Shown here: piece by piece, positions 18,413 to 27,337 of the stretch | Numbering within the stretch: position 1 is the first letter of the stretch | How the letters are laid out: each line of letters begins with the position of its first letter | Assembly: GCF_003987335.1 (NCBI RefSeq) | Contig: NZ_PIPK01000014.1 | Coordinates: forward strand, 1-64,000 | Length of the DNA: 64,000 nt | Direction of reading: 5' to 3' | DNA from: Aliidiomarina maris | GTDB lineage: Bacteria; Pseudomonadota; Gammaproteobacteria; Enterobacterales; Alteromonadaceae | Notes under the pieces: generated by a model | Database searches by the model: none | Told to the model about the DNA's origin: nothing | Seen by the model: only the letters and a program-made list of their open reading frames with translations | Position numbers and translations under genes: made by a program

Positions 18413-19500
18413 AGTTGCCAACTTTGCATCTCGTAGAGTCGCGACACGCAACGTTCAAAGGGTATTTTTAAGGCGCGCCCCTGATACAGCATTTCGGGGC
18501 GCGTTGCTGCGGGCGCATGCGGTGTGTCGACTGTGTGGATCAATAACAAGCACCGCGTGTCGTAACATTCGTCCACTAGCGCCATAAAGCGGCGCGCTTG
18601 ATTATCAAAGGCGCTCTGCAAATCTGCTTTGATTGTCTCACGTTGATACTCATCTTCAATACCTTGCACACTATGTGCTAGCGCGACAAAGCTAAAGCTC
18701 GGAACATGAGTCACCACAAGTACCTGATGTTCCTCCGCCAACTGCATATAGTCACGTTGGCTGCGGGGGCCGTCGCAAAGCATATCAAAGTCAAATACGG
18801 CACTACTTTGGTTGCGCCCTCGGCAGGTTAACTGACGGCCTTGCACCGTTAGCTGTGTCGTTCGCTGCAATGGGCCTGTTTGGGCACTAAGCCAGTCAAG
18901 TAGCGGTTGTTGTTGGCGACTGAAATAGGGCAGTGATTGGGGTTCATGCTGGCGCCGGTAATCGACTTCTCCATTCAGTTCTAGTACGGCGCAATTCGTT
19001 TTTATCAGGTCAATCGCGGGCAAAAAGCGGTCACGTTGCAAGCCATTACGATAGAGCGCGTCGGGGGCAATATTGGAAGTTGTCACCAGCACCACCTTAT
19101 GCTCGAATAAATGCCGCCACAGCGTGCCTAGCAACATTGCATCACCAATGTCTTCTACCATGAATTCGTCGAGACAAATGACTTTGTATTGCCGCGCCCA
19201 AGCTTGAGCTAAGCGTTCAAGCGGGTTGTCCTGACCACTCAGATGATGTAACTCGGCGTGAACCTTGCGCATGAAATGATGAAAATGAAGGCGGATCTTC
19301 TGCTCTATACCTAGTTGCTGATAAAAATTGTCCATCAGCATACTTTTACCGCGCCCAACTGGGCCGAACAGGTAGACGCCTTGCGTAGTCGCGCTACTGG
19401 CATCGTCAATCGTTGGGCTGGATAAGGCCTGTTGCAGGGCGTTTAAATAGCGTAACGCGCGGGCTTGACTAGGGTCTGGCGTGTGCGGCAATGTTATCAT
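18409..19500 (-). CDS. zapE: Cell division protein ZapE (AFG1-like ATPase)
   Basis: The 363-residue AAA-type ATPase has a Walker A GPVGRGKS (46-53) and the family segments [24 protein letters not shown] (Walker B) and [11 protein letters not shown] with its sensor residue. RDRFLPAID and a C-terminal CEGPRS-like region (CDGPRS) follow. ZapE associates with the Z ring, destabilises FtsZ polymers in the presence of ATP and matters late in division under stress. The length equals that of E. coli ZapE. It diverges from a small lipoprotein gene and overlaps phnA by 4 bp at their stop codons. Confidence 0.95.
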   Translation of the reverse strand: MITLPHTPDPSQARALRYLNALQQALSSPTIDDASSATTQGVYLFGPVGRGKSMLMDNFYQQLGIEQKIRLHFHHFMRKVHAELHHLSGQDNPLERLAQAWARQYKVICLDEFMVEDIGDAMLLGTLWRHLFEHKVVLVTTSNIAPDALYRNGLQRDRFLPAIDLIKTNCAVLELNGEVDYRRQHEPQSLPYFSRQQQPLLDWLSAQTGPLQRTTQLTVQGRQLTCRGRNQSSAVFDFDMLCDGPRSQRDYMQLAEEHQVLVVTHVPSFSFVALAHSVQGIEDEYQRETIKADLQSAFDNQARRFMALVDECYDTRCLLLIHTVDTPHAPAATRPEMLYQGRALKIPFERCVSRLYEMQSWQL

Positions 19501-19574
19501 CTGGCGAGTTTACAACCTTCTGCTAAGCTTATGAATAATTATCAAGCATTTAACCATGACGGAGCAGCTTCAAT

Positions 19575-19793
19575 ATGGCTACAAAATTAACTTGGGTGTT
19601 AGCAGCTGGATTAAGTAGCGTACTTTTGGCCGCGTGCACCACTACGATGTCAGAGGCAGAGCGTGACGCTTTGATGGCTGAATGTCAGCTTATCAATGAC
19701 GACGATGAGCGCCGCGCTTGCCTTGAGCGTTTGGCTATCGGGGAGCCAAACGAACCTATGCCTGAACCGCGTAATACGCCGGTTAACTATTAA
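19575..19793 (+). CDS. Small putative lipoprotein
   Basis: This 72-residue protein has a type II signal peptide and a clear lipobox LLAAC (Cys at 20), so it is probably lipid-anchored. The mature part is acidic and contains one Cys pair (CQLINDDDERRAC) that could form a disulfide. It ends in a proline-rich tail. A GGAG ribosome site lies 11 bases upstream of the ATG. I do not recognise a named family. It stands alone, divergent from zapE and convergent with the GDT1-type gene 11 bp beyond its stop. Confidence 0.8.
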   Translation: MATKLTWVLAAGLSSVLLAACTTTMSEAERDALMAECQLINDDDERRACLERLAIGEPNEPMPEPRNTPVNY

Positions 19794-19804
19794 GTAAATG
19801 CATA

Positions 19805-20416
19805 TTAATGCTCAGGCGGTAGCAGGTGGCTCAGGCCTTCTGCACCGCCAGTAACTCCCATCGCGCCCAAAAGAACCCACACCCCGAGCACAGCAAATAG
19901 TGCACAAGCTAACCACTTTAAGAGTGCCAGTGGCAGTTTGTCGGCAAACTTGTAACCTAACCATAGCGCAGGCCCAGTGGTAGCTAGAATGCCTAGGGTT
20001 GCGCCTAAAACTACCGGCCAAAATACCTGCTGACTACCTGCCAAAGTCACCACCACAAGCTGCGTTTTGTCGGCCATTTCCAGAAAAAAGAATGCGACAA
20101 TAGCGGCCAAAAATAGCTGCCGTTTGCTTAACTCAGGGGCTTCGTCGTCATCTTTTTCAGGCACTAACACCCAAGCTGCCATGAGCAAAAATGCAATACC
20201 GACTATCCAGGCATGCCAGCTGCTATCCAAAAATTGAAATAGCCAGATACCAACAACTGCAGATAATGCTTGATTCAGAAATAGGCCGAGTGCCATGCCG
20301 AGGAAAATTGGCCAGGGTCGTTGATAACGCAGCCCAAACAGTAAGGCTAAAAACATCGAGCGGTCGCCGATTTCGGCAACACCAACGGTTAGTGCAGATA
20401 GAAGGAAAGTATCCAT
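19805..20416 (-). CDS. TMEM165/GDT1 family manganese exporter (UPF0016)
   Basis: The 203-residue protein has six membrane helices in two repeated halves. Each half carries the family signature E-x-(G/A)-D-(K/R)-(T/S): EIGDRS at 15-20 and EMADKT at 113-118. A charged loop (KDDDEAPELSKRQ) lies between the halves. Bacterial members such as Vibrio MneA export Mn2+. The ATG at 20416 has GGAG 7 bases upstream. A longer in-frame reading to 20512 would run through the leader RNA and is rejected. The leader carries a probable manganese riboswitch, which fits both the family function and regulation by rising Mn2+. Confidence 0.92.
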   Translation of the reverse strand: MDTFLLSALTVGVAEIGDRSMFLALLFGLRYQRPWPIFLGMALGLFLNQALSAVVGIWLFQFLDSSWHAWIVGIAFLLMAAWVLVPEKDDDEAPELSKRQLFLAAIVAFFFLEMADKTQLVVVTLAGSQQVFWPVVLGATLGILATTGPALWLGYKFADKLPLALLKWLACALFAVLGVWVLLGAMGVTGGAEGLSHLLPPEH

Positions 20417-20427
20417 GAGGTACTCCG

Positions 20428-20632
20428 GTCGGGCAACACAACGATTCCGTGTGATGTAAATCCGTTGCCCGACAGCAAAGACACCTGCAATTAAGCAAGT
20501 GACAGGATTCACACCACAGGTCTCGTCAAGCTAGTGCCGTGTACGCCATGGCTCGTTTTCAGCCAATTATGTTGACGCACACCTTGCTGCATTGTTGGAA
20601 AATATGCGCAAGCGACTACTCCCCTGAGGGTT
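20428..20632 (-). promoter_or_regulatory. Probable yybP-ykoY manganese riboswitch with expression platform
   Basis: Read on the minus strand, the leader has the conserved blocks of the yybP-ykoY aptamer in order: GGGGAGTAG (20624-20616), GTCAACAT (20576-20569), a hairpin closed by GGCT/AGCC, and GACGAGACC (20527-20519). Flanking bases can close the basal helix with one mismatch. Downstream lies a perfect 10-bp hairpin (20464-20473 with 20428-20437) that ends one base before the GGAG ribosome site at 20423-20426. A switch acting on translation initiation is therefore plausible. The gene behind it is a GDT1-type manganese exporter, a known partner of this riboswitch class. Confidence 0.82.
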
Positions 20633-20668
20633 AGAGCGTATTATCGACAACGCGCCAAACTTGTCAAG

Positions 20669-22252
20669 TTAAGGTGCGACTTTAAAGCGATTAACAATGC
20701 GCTGCAGGTCATGGGCAAGCCCATGTAAATGCTGGCTGCCGTGAGCAATATCGTCCGCTTCATGGCTGGTGGACTGCGCCAACCCAGAAATAGTCACCAG
20801 GCTTTTATTAATTTCTTCTGCCACCATGCTCTGCTGTTCCGACGCGGTCGCGACTTGGGTATTCATGTCGTTAATTTGTTCGATTGCGGCGCGAATACTT
20901 TGCAACGCATTGTCTGTGCGGTGGGCGTCGGCAACGCTCACACCTGCTTGCTGCTGCCCCCGTTGCATCACCGCAACGGCATCATCGGCACTGCCTTGCA
21001 ATCGCTGAATCATCTGCTGAATTTCATTGGTCGCGTCAGACACGCGGATCGCCAAGGTGCGCACTTCATCTGCCACCACGGCGAAGCCGCGACCTGCATC
21101 GCCAGCCCGCGCTGCTTCAATTGCGGCATTCAAAGCCAGCAGGTTAGTCTGGTCTGCAATCCCGCGAATGGCATCTAAAATACCGCCGATACGGGTACTT
21201 TCGGCTTTCAATGAGCTGATCACGGTTGCGGCTTGCTCAACCTCCTCGGCTAGACGCTGAATCGAAGTAATGGTTTGCGCTACGACTTGATTGCCCTCTT
21301 GGGTGGCATGCAATGCGTCATTGGCACTTTGAGCGGCAAGTTGAGTGTTGCCAGCCACTTCTTGCACGGTCGCTGACATTTGATTCATCGCGGTTGCGAC
21401 TTGCTCAATCTGCTGGTGCTGCTGATTCAGCGCATGTTGCGAATGCTCAGCACCTTGTAAGCTTTGCTGTGCTTGAGCACTCAACGCTAATGAGGTACTG
21501 CTTAGGTTATTCACGAGCCCACTTAAATTAGCCAAGAAGCGGTTAAACGCATGTGCGACCTGAGCAAATTCATCCTTGCCTTGAATTTCTATTCTCTGGG
21601 TTAAGTCTGCGTCTTGGCTGGCGATGTTTTGTAAGCGCTGCAGTAATAGGTGCAGTGGTTTTAACAGGCGTTTAGAGAAAAGGTAGCCAATTGTTAGGGC
21701 GGTAAAGAATGCTGCAAACCATAATGTCCACATCACCATATTAAGGCGCTCTACCGGCGCATACAAATCACTGGTGGGCACCGAGGCACGAACTGACCAA
21801 GTATGGCTTAAGGCAGGGTGGCTCAACGGCGCTACAGCCGAGCTAACGTTTGTCTCTTGGCTGGCGGTCTGGTTTGAGGTGTCAGCGTCCCGTCTGATGG
21901 TGAACTTGGCATGCGGGCCCAGGGTACTGAGCTGAATTAATTGTTCTAAGCGCTCAAGGTGAATCAGAACAGTGCCAGCTGAGGTATCAAGGGGCATGGT
22001 GGCTGCGCGGTTCTCGCTTGGCGCTGCGGCCAACGGGTGTTGGGTGCCCCCCGCCAATACTTGCTCTATGTGTATTCGGGCTAAGCGAGCACTGTCATTC
22101 ACGGCGCTGGTAAGCTGCTGATTTAAGTTGTCTTCGAGGTTGGCTTTGGTTGTAAAGAATGTCACGCCACCAAGAATCGATAAGGGGACTGACCCAATAA
22201 TGACTACCAACAGCATAAGCTTAAACGTGAGGCCTGACATAATCGTACGCAA
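20669..22252 (-). CDS. Methyl-accepting chemotaxis protein
   Basis: The 527-residue chemoreceptor has a membrane helix at about 9-29, a periplasmic sensor of roughly 140 residues and a second helix near 173-196. A HAMP domain follows (about 197-250), then a long cytoplasmic coiled coil whose hairpin tip contains the invariant NLLALNAAIEAARAG and GFAVVADEVR. The ligand is unknown; the small periplasmic domain is of no family I recognise. The start is taken as TTG at 22252 because a CAGGAG site (22263-22267 region) sits 8 bases before it. The ATG at 22240 would be about 20 bases from that site. No CheR-tethering pentapeptide is seen at the end. Confidence 0.93.
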   Translation of the reverse strand: MRTIMSGLTFKLMLLVVIIGSVPLSILGGVTFFTTKANLEDNLNQQLTSAVNDSARLARIHIEQVLAGGTQHPLAAAPSENRAATMPLDTSAGTVLIHLERLEQLIQLSTLGPHAKFTIRRDADTSNQTASQETNVSSAVAPLSHPALSHTWSVRASVPTSDLYAPVERLNMVMWTLWFAAFFTALTIGYLFSKRLLKPLHLLLQRLQNIASQDADLTQRIEIQGKDEFAQVAHAFNRFLANLSGLVNNLSSTSLALSAQAQQSLQGAEHSQHALNQQHQQIEQVATAMNQMSATVQEVAGNTQLAAQSANDALHATQEGNQVVAQTITSIQRLAEEVEQAATVISSLKAESTRIGGILDAIRGIADQTNLLALNAAIEAARAGDAGRGFAVVADEVRTLAIRVSDATNEIQQMIQRLQGSADDAVAVMQRGQQQAGVSVADAHRTDNALQSIRAAIEQINDMNTQVATASEQQSMVAEEINKSLVTISGLAQSTSHEADDIAHGSQHLHGLAHDLQRIVNRFKVAP

Positions 22253-22370
22253 TTGACGCTTCTCCTGATAAATGTGCCCGCAGGCACCCTAAAGGAAAGC
22301 GGTAAGGGATATCATGATCTTGCGCAAGTTTTGGCATGAGTTGATGAATTTATTGACACAAAAAAGAGTA

Positions 22371-22399
22371 AAAAAAAGGCCGACTGAGGAAGTCGGCCT
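22371..22399 (-). terminator. Rho-independent terminator after cnoX
   Basis: On the minus strand a perfect 9-bp stem (AGGCCGACT/AGTCGGCCT, 22391-22399 with 22377-22385) and 5-nt loop is followed by seven T. It is 24 bases past the stop of the thioredoxin-like gene. Confidence 0.88.
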
Positions 22400-22423
22400 A
22401 AAACTCGTTGCTAGCGACAGCAG

Positions 22424-23308
22424 CTAGTAAAGCATGCTGTACATAATTCTACGGTAGCGCGCCGCGAGGGGATCACCCGAAGGCAGATTATTTATCACAT
22501 TTAACGCCGTTTGCTTAGCGTCGCCGAATTGCATATCTTTGCGTAACACTTGAAACAATAACTCTAAAGCCTCTTCGTGGCGCTTTACCTGATGATATTG
22601 CAGCGCAAGATCCACATGTATTTGTAAGTCGTCAGGGCTAGCTGCTAGCGCTTGCTCTAGGGCGGTAATTTCTGGCGTATCAGCGGCTTCCTCAGCAAGC
22701 TTAATCTTGGCCAAAATTTGTTGATAGTAGCTGTCTTGATCTGCAATGGTTAACTCACTAAGCAGCTGCTTAGCTTGCTCCGTATGGCCGACACTTGCTG
22801 CAGCGTCCGCCAATATCAGGCGCGCAGCTGGGTCTTCAGGGGCTAAGTCAAAAGCTTGTTTGGCGAAAGTATATGCAGCTTCAAAGTCCTCTGCGTGCAA
22901 CGCATCCTGCGCCTGCTGTAATGCTTCGTCTTGGGGCGCAGGTAAGTACTTACTCAACATGTCGCGAATAGCACTTTCTGGTTGCACCCCAGCCACACCA
23001 TCAACCGGTTGGCCGTCCTTGAAAACAACTAAGGTTGGCAAGCTACGTACGCCAAACTGGCCAGCAATGGCTTGTTGTTCGTCACAGTTAATTTTGGCTA
23101 GAATCAAATCATCAGGGTAATCCGCGGCGATTTTTTCCAGCACCGGCATCAACTGCTTACATGGTTCGCACCAGTCAGCCCAAAAGTCGATAAGTACGAC
23201 CTTGTCCTGGGACCCCTGAATAAGCACTTGTTGTGCGTTTTGTTCATTGATGTCGATGATATTCGACTGACTTGATAGCGTTGCGCCTTGCTGCTGAAAC
23301 GATGACAC
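22424..23308 (-). CDS. cnoX: Chaperedoxin CnoX (YbbN), thioredoxin-TPR fusion
   Basis: The protein has about 294 residues. The N-terminal thioredoxin domain carries an intact redox motif WCEPCK (Cys47 and Cys50), and the C-terminal half consists of TPR-like helical repeats. This is the CnoX/YbbN layout: a holdase that protects proteins from oxidative aggregation and hands them to GroEL and DnaK. E. coli CnoX lacks the CxxC motif, while this protein keeps it, as some other bacterial members do. The start is uncertain. GTG at 23308 is preferred because AAGGTGGG lies 7 bases upstream; GTG at 23320 is also in frame. The gene follows the aldehyde dehydrogenase gene by about 75-90 bp and has its own terminator. 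Confidence 0.9.
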   Translation of the reverse strand: MSSFQQQGATLSSQSNIIDINEQNAQQVLIQGSQDKVVLIDFWADWCEPCKQLMPVLEKIAADYPDDLILAKINCDEQQAIAGQFGVRSLPTLVVFKDGQPVDGVAGVQPESAIRDMLSKYLPAPQDEALQQAQDALHAEDFEAAYTFAKQAFDLAPEDPAARLILADAAASVGHTEQAKQLLSELTIADQDSYYQQILAKIKLAEEAADTPEITALEQALAASPDDLQIHVDLALQYHQVKRHEEALELLFQVLRKDMQFGDAKQTALNVINNLPSGDPLAARYRRIMYSMLY

Positions 23309-23352
23309 TTGCACACCCACCTTATGCTAACTATTTAATTAAATACTCTATT

Positions 23353-23370
23353 GCCCTCATGTATGAGGGC
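23353..23370. repeat. 18-base palindrome upstream of cnoX
   Basis: GCCCTCAT at 23353-23360 and ATGAGGGC at 23363-23370 form a perfect 8-bp stem separated by 2 bases. It lies between the aldehyde dehydrogenase stop and the cnoX start. No T run follows it on the minus strand, so it may be an operator or a weak stop rather than a terminator. Confidence 0.5.
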
Positions 23371-23394
23371 GATAGGTAACAAATCAAGGGCTGG

Positions 23395-24753
23395 TTACAT
23401 CAGCTTTTTTAACCAATTCAGCTTTTTTTTGCTAAACGGCGGGTAGCGTAGGCTGACATCAAATTTAAAGCTGCGCACCATGACCGGTTTTTCATGGGAA
23501 AATGTGCGTACACCGAACTCGCCGTGGTAGCGTCCCATGCCGCTGCTTCCCACGCCGCCGAATGGTAGTTCGGGGTTCAGCATAAATACTAGGGTGTCAT
23601 TGAAGCATAAGCTGCCACAGCTGATCTCAGTCTCAATCCGTGCTTGCTCGTGGCTATCCTGAGTAAACGCGTAACAGGCCAATGGTTTGGGTAAACTGCG
23701 AATTGCTTGAATGGCTGCGTCTAAGTTAGCCACCGGGCAGATCGGTAGTAATGGGCCGAATATTTCATCCTGCATGATAGCCGACTGCCGCGAGGGGTTA
23801 TCAATGAGCATTGGCGCCATATACAGTTCACGACGGTCATAATCCTGCTGATTAATGATTTGCTGATCTTGCAGTAACCCTTTCAAACGATTGAAGTGGC
23901 GCGCGTTGACTATGCGACCGTAATCTTTAGAGCGTTGGGGCTCAGTGCCGTAGAAGGCTTCGATGGCCTGCACCAGTGCTTGCTTAAATGGCTCCGCGAC
24001 CGCGCTATCCACCAATACATAATCAGGCGCAATACAGGTCTGCCCTGCATTTATCCATTTACCCCAAGCCACACGTTTGGCCGCAACCTGAATGTCGCAA
24101 TGCGCCGTCACAATAACTGGGCTTTTACCGCCTAGTTCAAGTGTTACTGGGGTTAGGTAATCAGCTGCTGCACGCATCACCACTTTCCCGACCTCGCCAC
24201 CGCCGGTATAAAAAATATGGTCGAAACGGTGTTGTAGTAGCTGAGTGGCAACTTCGGCATCACCCTCAACCACTTTTAGCGCATTATCATCTACATATTC
24301 AGGTAGCCACTTTGCAAGCATAGCGCTGGTCGCTGGGCTCACTTCGGAGGGCTTCAACAGCACCGTATTACCCGCGGCAACGGCTGCAACCACAGGGCTT
24401 AGGCTCAATTGTAATGGGTAGTTCCACGCGCCGAATACAAGCACACAACCCAGGGGTTCGAGCACTAATTTGCTGTGACCAGGCTTAGCCACGACTGGGG
24501 TGCCGACTTTGCGCGGGCGTAGCCACTTTTTCAGATTTTTACGGGTGAGTTGAATATCTTTTAAAGTGTAACCCACTTCTGTCGCCCAAGCTTCGGCGTG
24601 CCCTTTGCCTAAGTCTTGTTGCAATGCGCTGCAAAAATCTTGTTGGCGCTCTTCCAGCATCGCAGCTAAACCTGCGAGTTGTTGTAAGCGCCAGTTAACA
24701 TCACGGGTTAAGCCTGAGGCAAAGGTTTGCCTCAGGGTATCAATGGCCTTCAT
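23395..24753 (-). CDS. Aldehyde dehydrogenase, class 3 / coniferyl aldehyde dehydrogenase-like
   Basis: The 452-residue NAD(P)-dependent dehydrogenase has the family blocks GAWNYPLQL, the cofactor loop FYTGGGEVGK, the general base Glu in LELGGKSP and the catalytic Cys in NAGQTCIAPD. The short length and a basic, hydrophobic C-terminus (FSKKKLNWLKKLM) place it in the ALDH3 group, which oxidises fatty, aromatic or medium-chain aldehydes. The substrate here is not determined. Its ATG overlaps the stop of the succinate-semialdehyde dehydrogenase-like gene in ATGA, so it is the distal gene of a four-gene operon. Confidence 0.93.
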   Translation of the reverse strand: MKAIDTLRQTFASGLTRDVNWRLQQLAGLAAMLEERQQDFCSALQQDLGKGHAEAWATEVGYTLKDIQLTRKNLKKWLRPRKVGTPVVAKPGHSKLVLEPLGCVLVFGAWNYPLQLSLSPVVAAVAAGNTVLLKPSEVSPATSAMLAKWLPEYVDDNALKVVEGDAEVATQLLQHRFDHIFYTGGGEVGKVVMRAAADYLTPVTLELGGKSPVIVTAHCDIQVAAKRVAWGKWINAGQTCIAPDYVLVDSAVAEPFKQALVQAIEAFYGTEPQRSKDYGRIVNARHFNRLKGLLQDQQIINQQDYDRRELYMAPMLIDNPSRQSAIMQDEIFGPLLPICPVANLDAAIQAIRSLPKPLACYAFTQDSHEQARIETEISCGSLCFNDTLVFMLNPELPFGGVGSSGMGRYHGEFGVRTFSHEKPVMVRSFKFDVSLRYPPFSKKKLNWLKKLM

Positions 24754-26207
24754 AGTCCGCCTTGCACTAGGGTTTTAACTTCCATGTATTCATCTATACC
24801 ATAGTGTGAGCCTTCACGGCCAATGCCCGATAGTTTGACGCCACCAAATGGATTCATATAGTGCGAAATCGCCCCGGCATTAATGCCAATCAACCCAGCT
24901 TCAAGTTGATGACTAACACGGTGAATGCGCGAAGGGGTGGAGGCACAGAAATAAGCGGCTAAACCAAACGGCGTGTCGTTGGCCAACTGAACGCCTTCAT
25001 CTTCATCGCCAAAGCGCTGCACAGCCACCACGGGCGCAAAAATTTCAGTTTGGCTGATATCCATGTCCGCGGTAACGCCAGTGATCATGACTGGGCGGTA
25101 AAACAACGGCCCTAGGTAGTCATCTTGACCACCTTTCAGTTCGCAGTGAGCGCCTTTATTCATGGCATCGCTAACCAATGTATGGGCTTTGTCGACTGCA
25201 TCTTGGTTGATCAGGGGGCCTAAGTCGTTGTCTGAATCCATGCCATCACCGACTTTCAAGCTTTCAATTTGGGTTTTCAGCTTGTGGACAAAGGCATCGT
25301 GTACACTGTCCTGGACTAATACCCGATTAGCACTGATACATGTCTGGCCTGCGTTGCGAAACTTCGACGCCATTAACTGTTCAACTGCAAGGTCGATGTC
25401 CGCATCGTCAAAGACGATAAAAGGCGCATTGCCGCCCAATTCCAGTGATACCTTGATAATGTTCTCACTGCATAGTTTCATCAGCCCTTGGCCGACCTTG
25501 GTGGAACCAGTGAAAGATAGCTTGCGCACTCTTTGGTCAGCGCACAGTGTTTCGCTAAAGGTTTTGGCATCGTCCGTGGGTAGAATATTGATGACACCTG
25601 CAGGGATACCGACCTTTTCCGCCAACACAGCCAAAGCAAGGGCTGAAAGTGGAGTTTGCGACGGTGGTTTAACCACCACTGTGCACCCTGCGGCGAGGGC
25701 TGGAGCAACCTTGCGGGTAATCATCGCGTTCGGGAAGTTCCACGGGGTAATGCAACCAACAACCCCAATCGGCTGTTTAATCACGCGGTTTTCCTGATGA
25801 CTATCTATCATCGGTAGAATATCGCCGCGTGTGCGCTTCGCTTCTTCAGCAAACCATTCGACAAAGCTCGCCCCGTAGGCGATTTCGCCAGCGGCTTCAT
25901 CGACAGGCTTGCCTTGCTCAAGGGTCATTATCTCGGCAAGCGCTTGTTGATGCTGCATAATGGCATCGAACCATTCACGAAGCTTCTTGCTACGCTGTTC
26001 GCTAGTGCATTGGCGCCAACTTTTAAATGCTCGATGGGCAGCGTCAATAGCCGCATTAACGCTCTCTGCATTGGCACTAGCGACACTTGCCACCACCTCG
26101 CCATTGGCTGGGTTGGTGACATCAAAATGCTTGTCTGTATCTAACCATTTACCATCAATATATAAAGCTTTGGCGATTAATTCATCGCGGCTTAATAACT
26201 CGCTCAT
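24750..26207 (-). CDS. NAD(P)-dependent succinate-semialdehyde dehydrogenase-like protein
   Basis: The 485-residue aldehyde dehydrogenase closely matches the GabD group. It has the VVGCITPWNFP segment, cofactor motif SFTGSTKVGQ, base Glu in LELGGNAPFIVFDDAD and nucleophile Cys in NAGQTCISANR. GabD oxidises succinate semialdehyde to succinate in GABA breakdown. No GABA aminotransferase is adjacent, and the neighbours are another aldehyde dehydrogenase and a sugar dehydrogenase, so a different semialdehyde is possible. AAGGAG sits just before the ATG at 26207, 2 bp after the preceding gene. Confidence 0.92.
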   Translation of the reverse strand: MSELLSRDELIAKALYIDGKWLDTDKHFDVTNPANGEVVASVASANAESVNAAIDAAHRAFKSWRQCTSEQRSKKLREWFDAIMQHQQALAEIMTLEQGKPVDEAAGEIAYGASFVEWFAEEAKRTRGDILPMIDSHQENRVIKQPIGVVGCITPWNFPNAMITRKVAPALAAGCTVVVKPPSQTPLSALALAVLAEKVGIPAGVINILPTDDAKTFSETLCADQRVRKLSFTGSTKVGQGLMKLCSENIIKVSLELGGNAPFIVFDDADIDLAVEQLMASKFRNAGQTCISANRVLVQDSVHDAFVHKLKTQIESLKVGDGMDSDNDLGPLINQDAVDKAHTLVSDAMNKGAHCELKGGQDDYLGPLFYRPVMITGVTADMDISQTEIFAPVVAVQRFGDEDEGVQLANDTPFGLAAYFCASTPSRIHRVSHQLEAGLIGINAGAISHYMNPFGGVKLSGIGREGSHYGIDEYMEVKTLVQGGL

Positions 26208-26209
26208 GC

Positions 26210-27337
26210 TTACTCTCCTTGCGGCTGAACTCGAATAAGCTCACCATTTTGTTGGTCCGTGAGTAAATAAAGAAAACCGTCCGGTGCGCTGTATACATAA
26301 CGGATGCGGCGCTCTAACTCGGTGAATAGATCCTCTTGTTCAACAACCTCAGTGCCCGCGATACGGACACGTTGAACTTTCTTTTTAGCCAGTGCGGAGA
26401 CAAAAAAATCACCTTCCCATTGCGCAAACTTGTCGCCGCGATATAACGCCATGCCAGAAGGGGCAATAGATGGGGTCCACTCCAGTAGTGGCCCTGTCAT
26501 GCCGGGTAGCTGTTTAAACGGCGTAATACGCGCGAAATTATAATCGATACCGGATGTGATCAGCGGCCAACCATAATTTGCGCCTGGCATCATTAAGTTT
26601 AGTTCATCGCCGCCGCGAGGGCCGTGCTCGTTGGTGTAAAGACGGTCGCGTCGAGCATCATAAGCGATACCTTGTACATTTCGGTGGCCATATGAATAGG
26701 TGTAAGGATCGGCTTCAGACAGCCCAACGAATGGGTTATCTGAGGGTACGGAACCGCTAAGAGTCATGCGCACAATGCTGCCAATATGATTGATCGGCTT
26801 TTGTGCTTGTTCGCGGTAATCAAAGCCGTCACCTAAGCCGAGCACAATGGTGTCATCGGGCAAAAAAGTAAAACGGCCGCCATAGTGCGCGCTGCCCGTT
26901 CGCCCAGGTGAAGAGCGGAAAATCTCCTCCACATTACTTAGACTTAAAGAGCCGCTTGACGATTCATTGAGCACGCCGCGCGCTAAACAGGTGCTTGAGT
27001 CATTTGCGCTGCCACAGGCATAACTCCAGTAGATACGACTGGTCTCGCGATAGTCGGGACTTACTTTAACTTCGAAAAGTCCAGCCTGTCCCTCGACCCA
27101 GACCTCGGGTAATCCTTGTACTGCTTGCTCATGCAGCCGACCATCTTGTTCCAACACGCGCATGGTTCCAGTGCGCTCAGTAATCAACATGCGTCCGTCG
27201 GGTAAGGTATCTAGCCCCCATGGGAATTCAAGCCCTTCGACAACCACGTCCGTGGTGTAGTCACGATCGCTGGCATGCGCTGCGTGGGATGCTAAAAGTG
27301 CACAGGCCGTAGCCAAAGTGGTAGCTAATGATTTCAT
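26210..27337 (-). CDS. PQQ-dependent sugar dehydrogenase family protein (soluble GDH/YliI type)
   Basis: The 375-residue protein has a signal peptide (about 1-22, SHAAHA) and a six-bladed propeller of the soluble glucose dehydrogenase/YliI family. Recognisable segments are LEFPWGLDTLPDGRMLITERTG near the start, HYGGRFTF, YSYGHRNVQGIAYD, NEHGPRGGDELN and NYGWPLI. The His in HYGG and the Arg/His pair correspond to known PQQ and substrate contacts. Such proteins oxidise aldose sugars in the periplasm. No PQQ synthesis genes are in the window, so cofactor supply is unknown. The stop is 2 bp before the GabD-like gene and the start overlaps the upstream membrane protein gene by 4 bp. Confidence 0.92.
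   Translation of the reverse strand: MKSLATTLATACALLASHAAHASDRDYTTDVVVEGLEFPWGLDTLPDGRMLITERTGTMRVLEQDGRLHEQAVQGLPEVWVEGQAGLFEVKVSPDYRETSRIYWSYACGSANDSSTCLARGVLNESSSGSLSLSNVEEIFRSSPGRTGSAHYGGRFTFLPDDTIVLGLGDGFDYREQAQKPINHIGSIVRMTLSGSVPSDNPFVGLSEADPYTYSYGHRNVQGIAYDARRDRLYTNEHGPRGGDELNLMMPGANYGWPLITSGIDYNFARITPFKQLPGMTGPLLEWTPSIAPSGMALYRGDKFAQWEGDFFVSALAKKKVQRVRIAGTEVVEQEDLFTELERRIRYVYSAPDGFLYLLTDQQNGELIRVQPQGE

Noticed and set aside
20417-20512. N-terminal extension of the GDT1-type protein
   Set aside because: The frame is open, but it runs through the riboswitch expression platform, adds a non-homologous segment and has no ribosome site. The ATG at 20416 does.
22253-22370. Possible sigma-28 promoter for the chemoreceptor gene
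   Set aside because: TAAA and GCC elements can be found on the minus strand, but the spacing is 13 instead of 15 and the -10 is poor (GCCAAAA).
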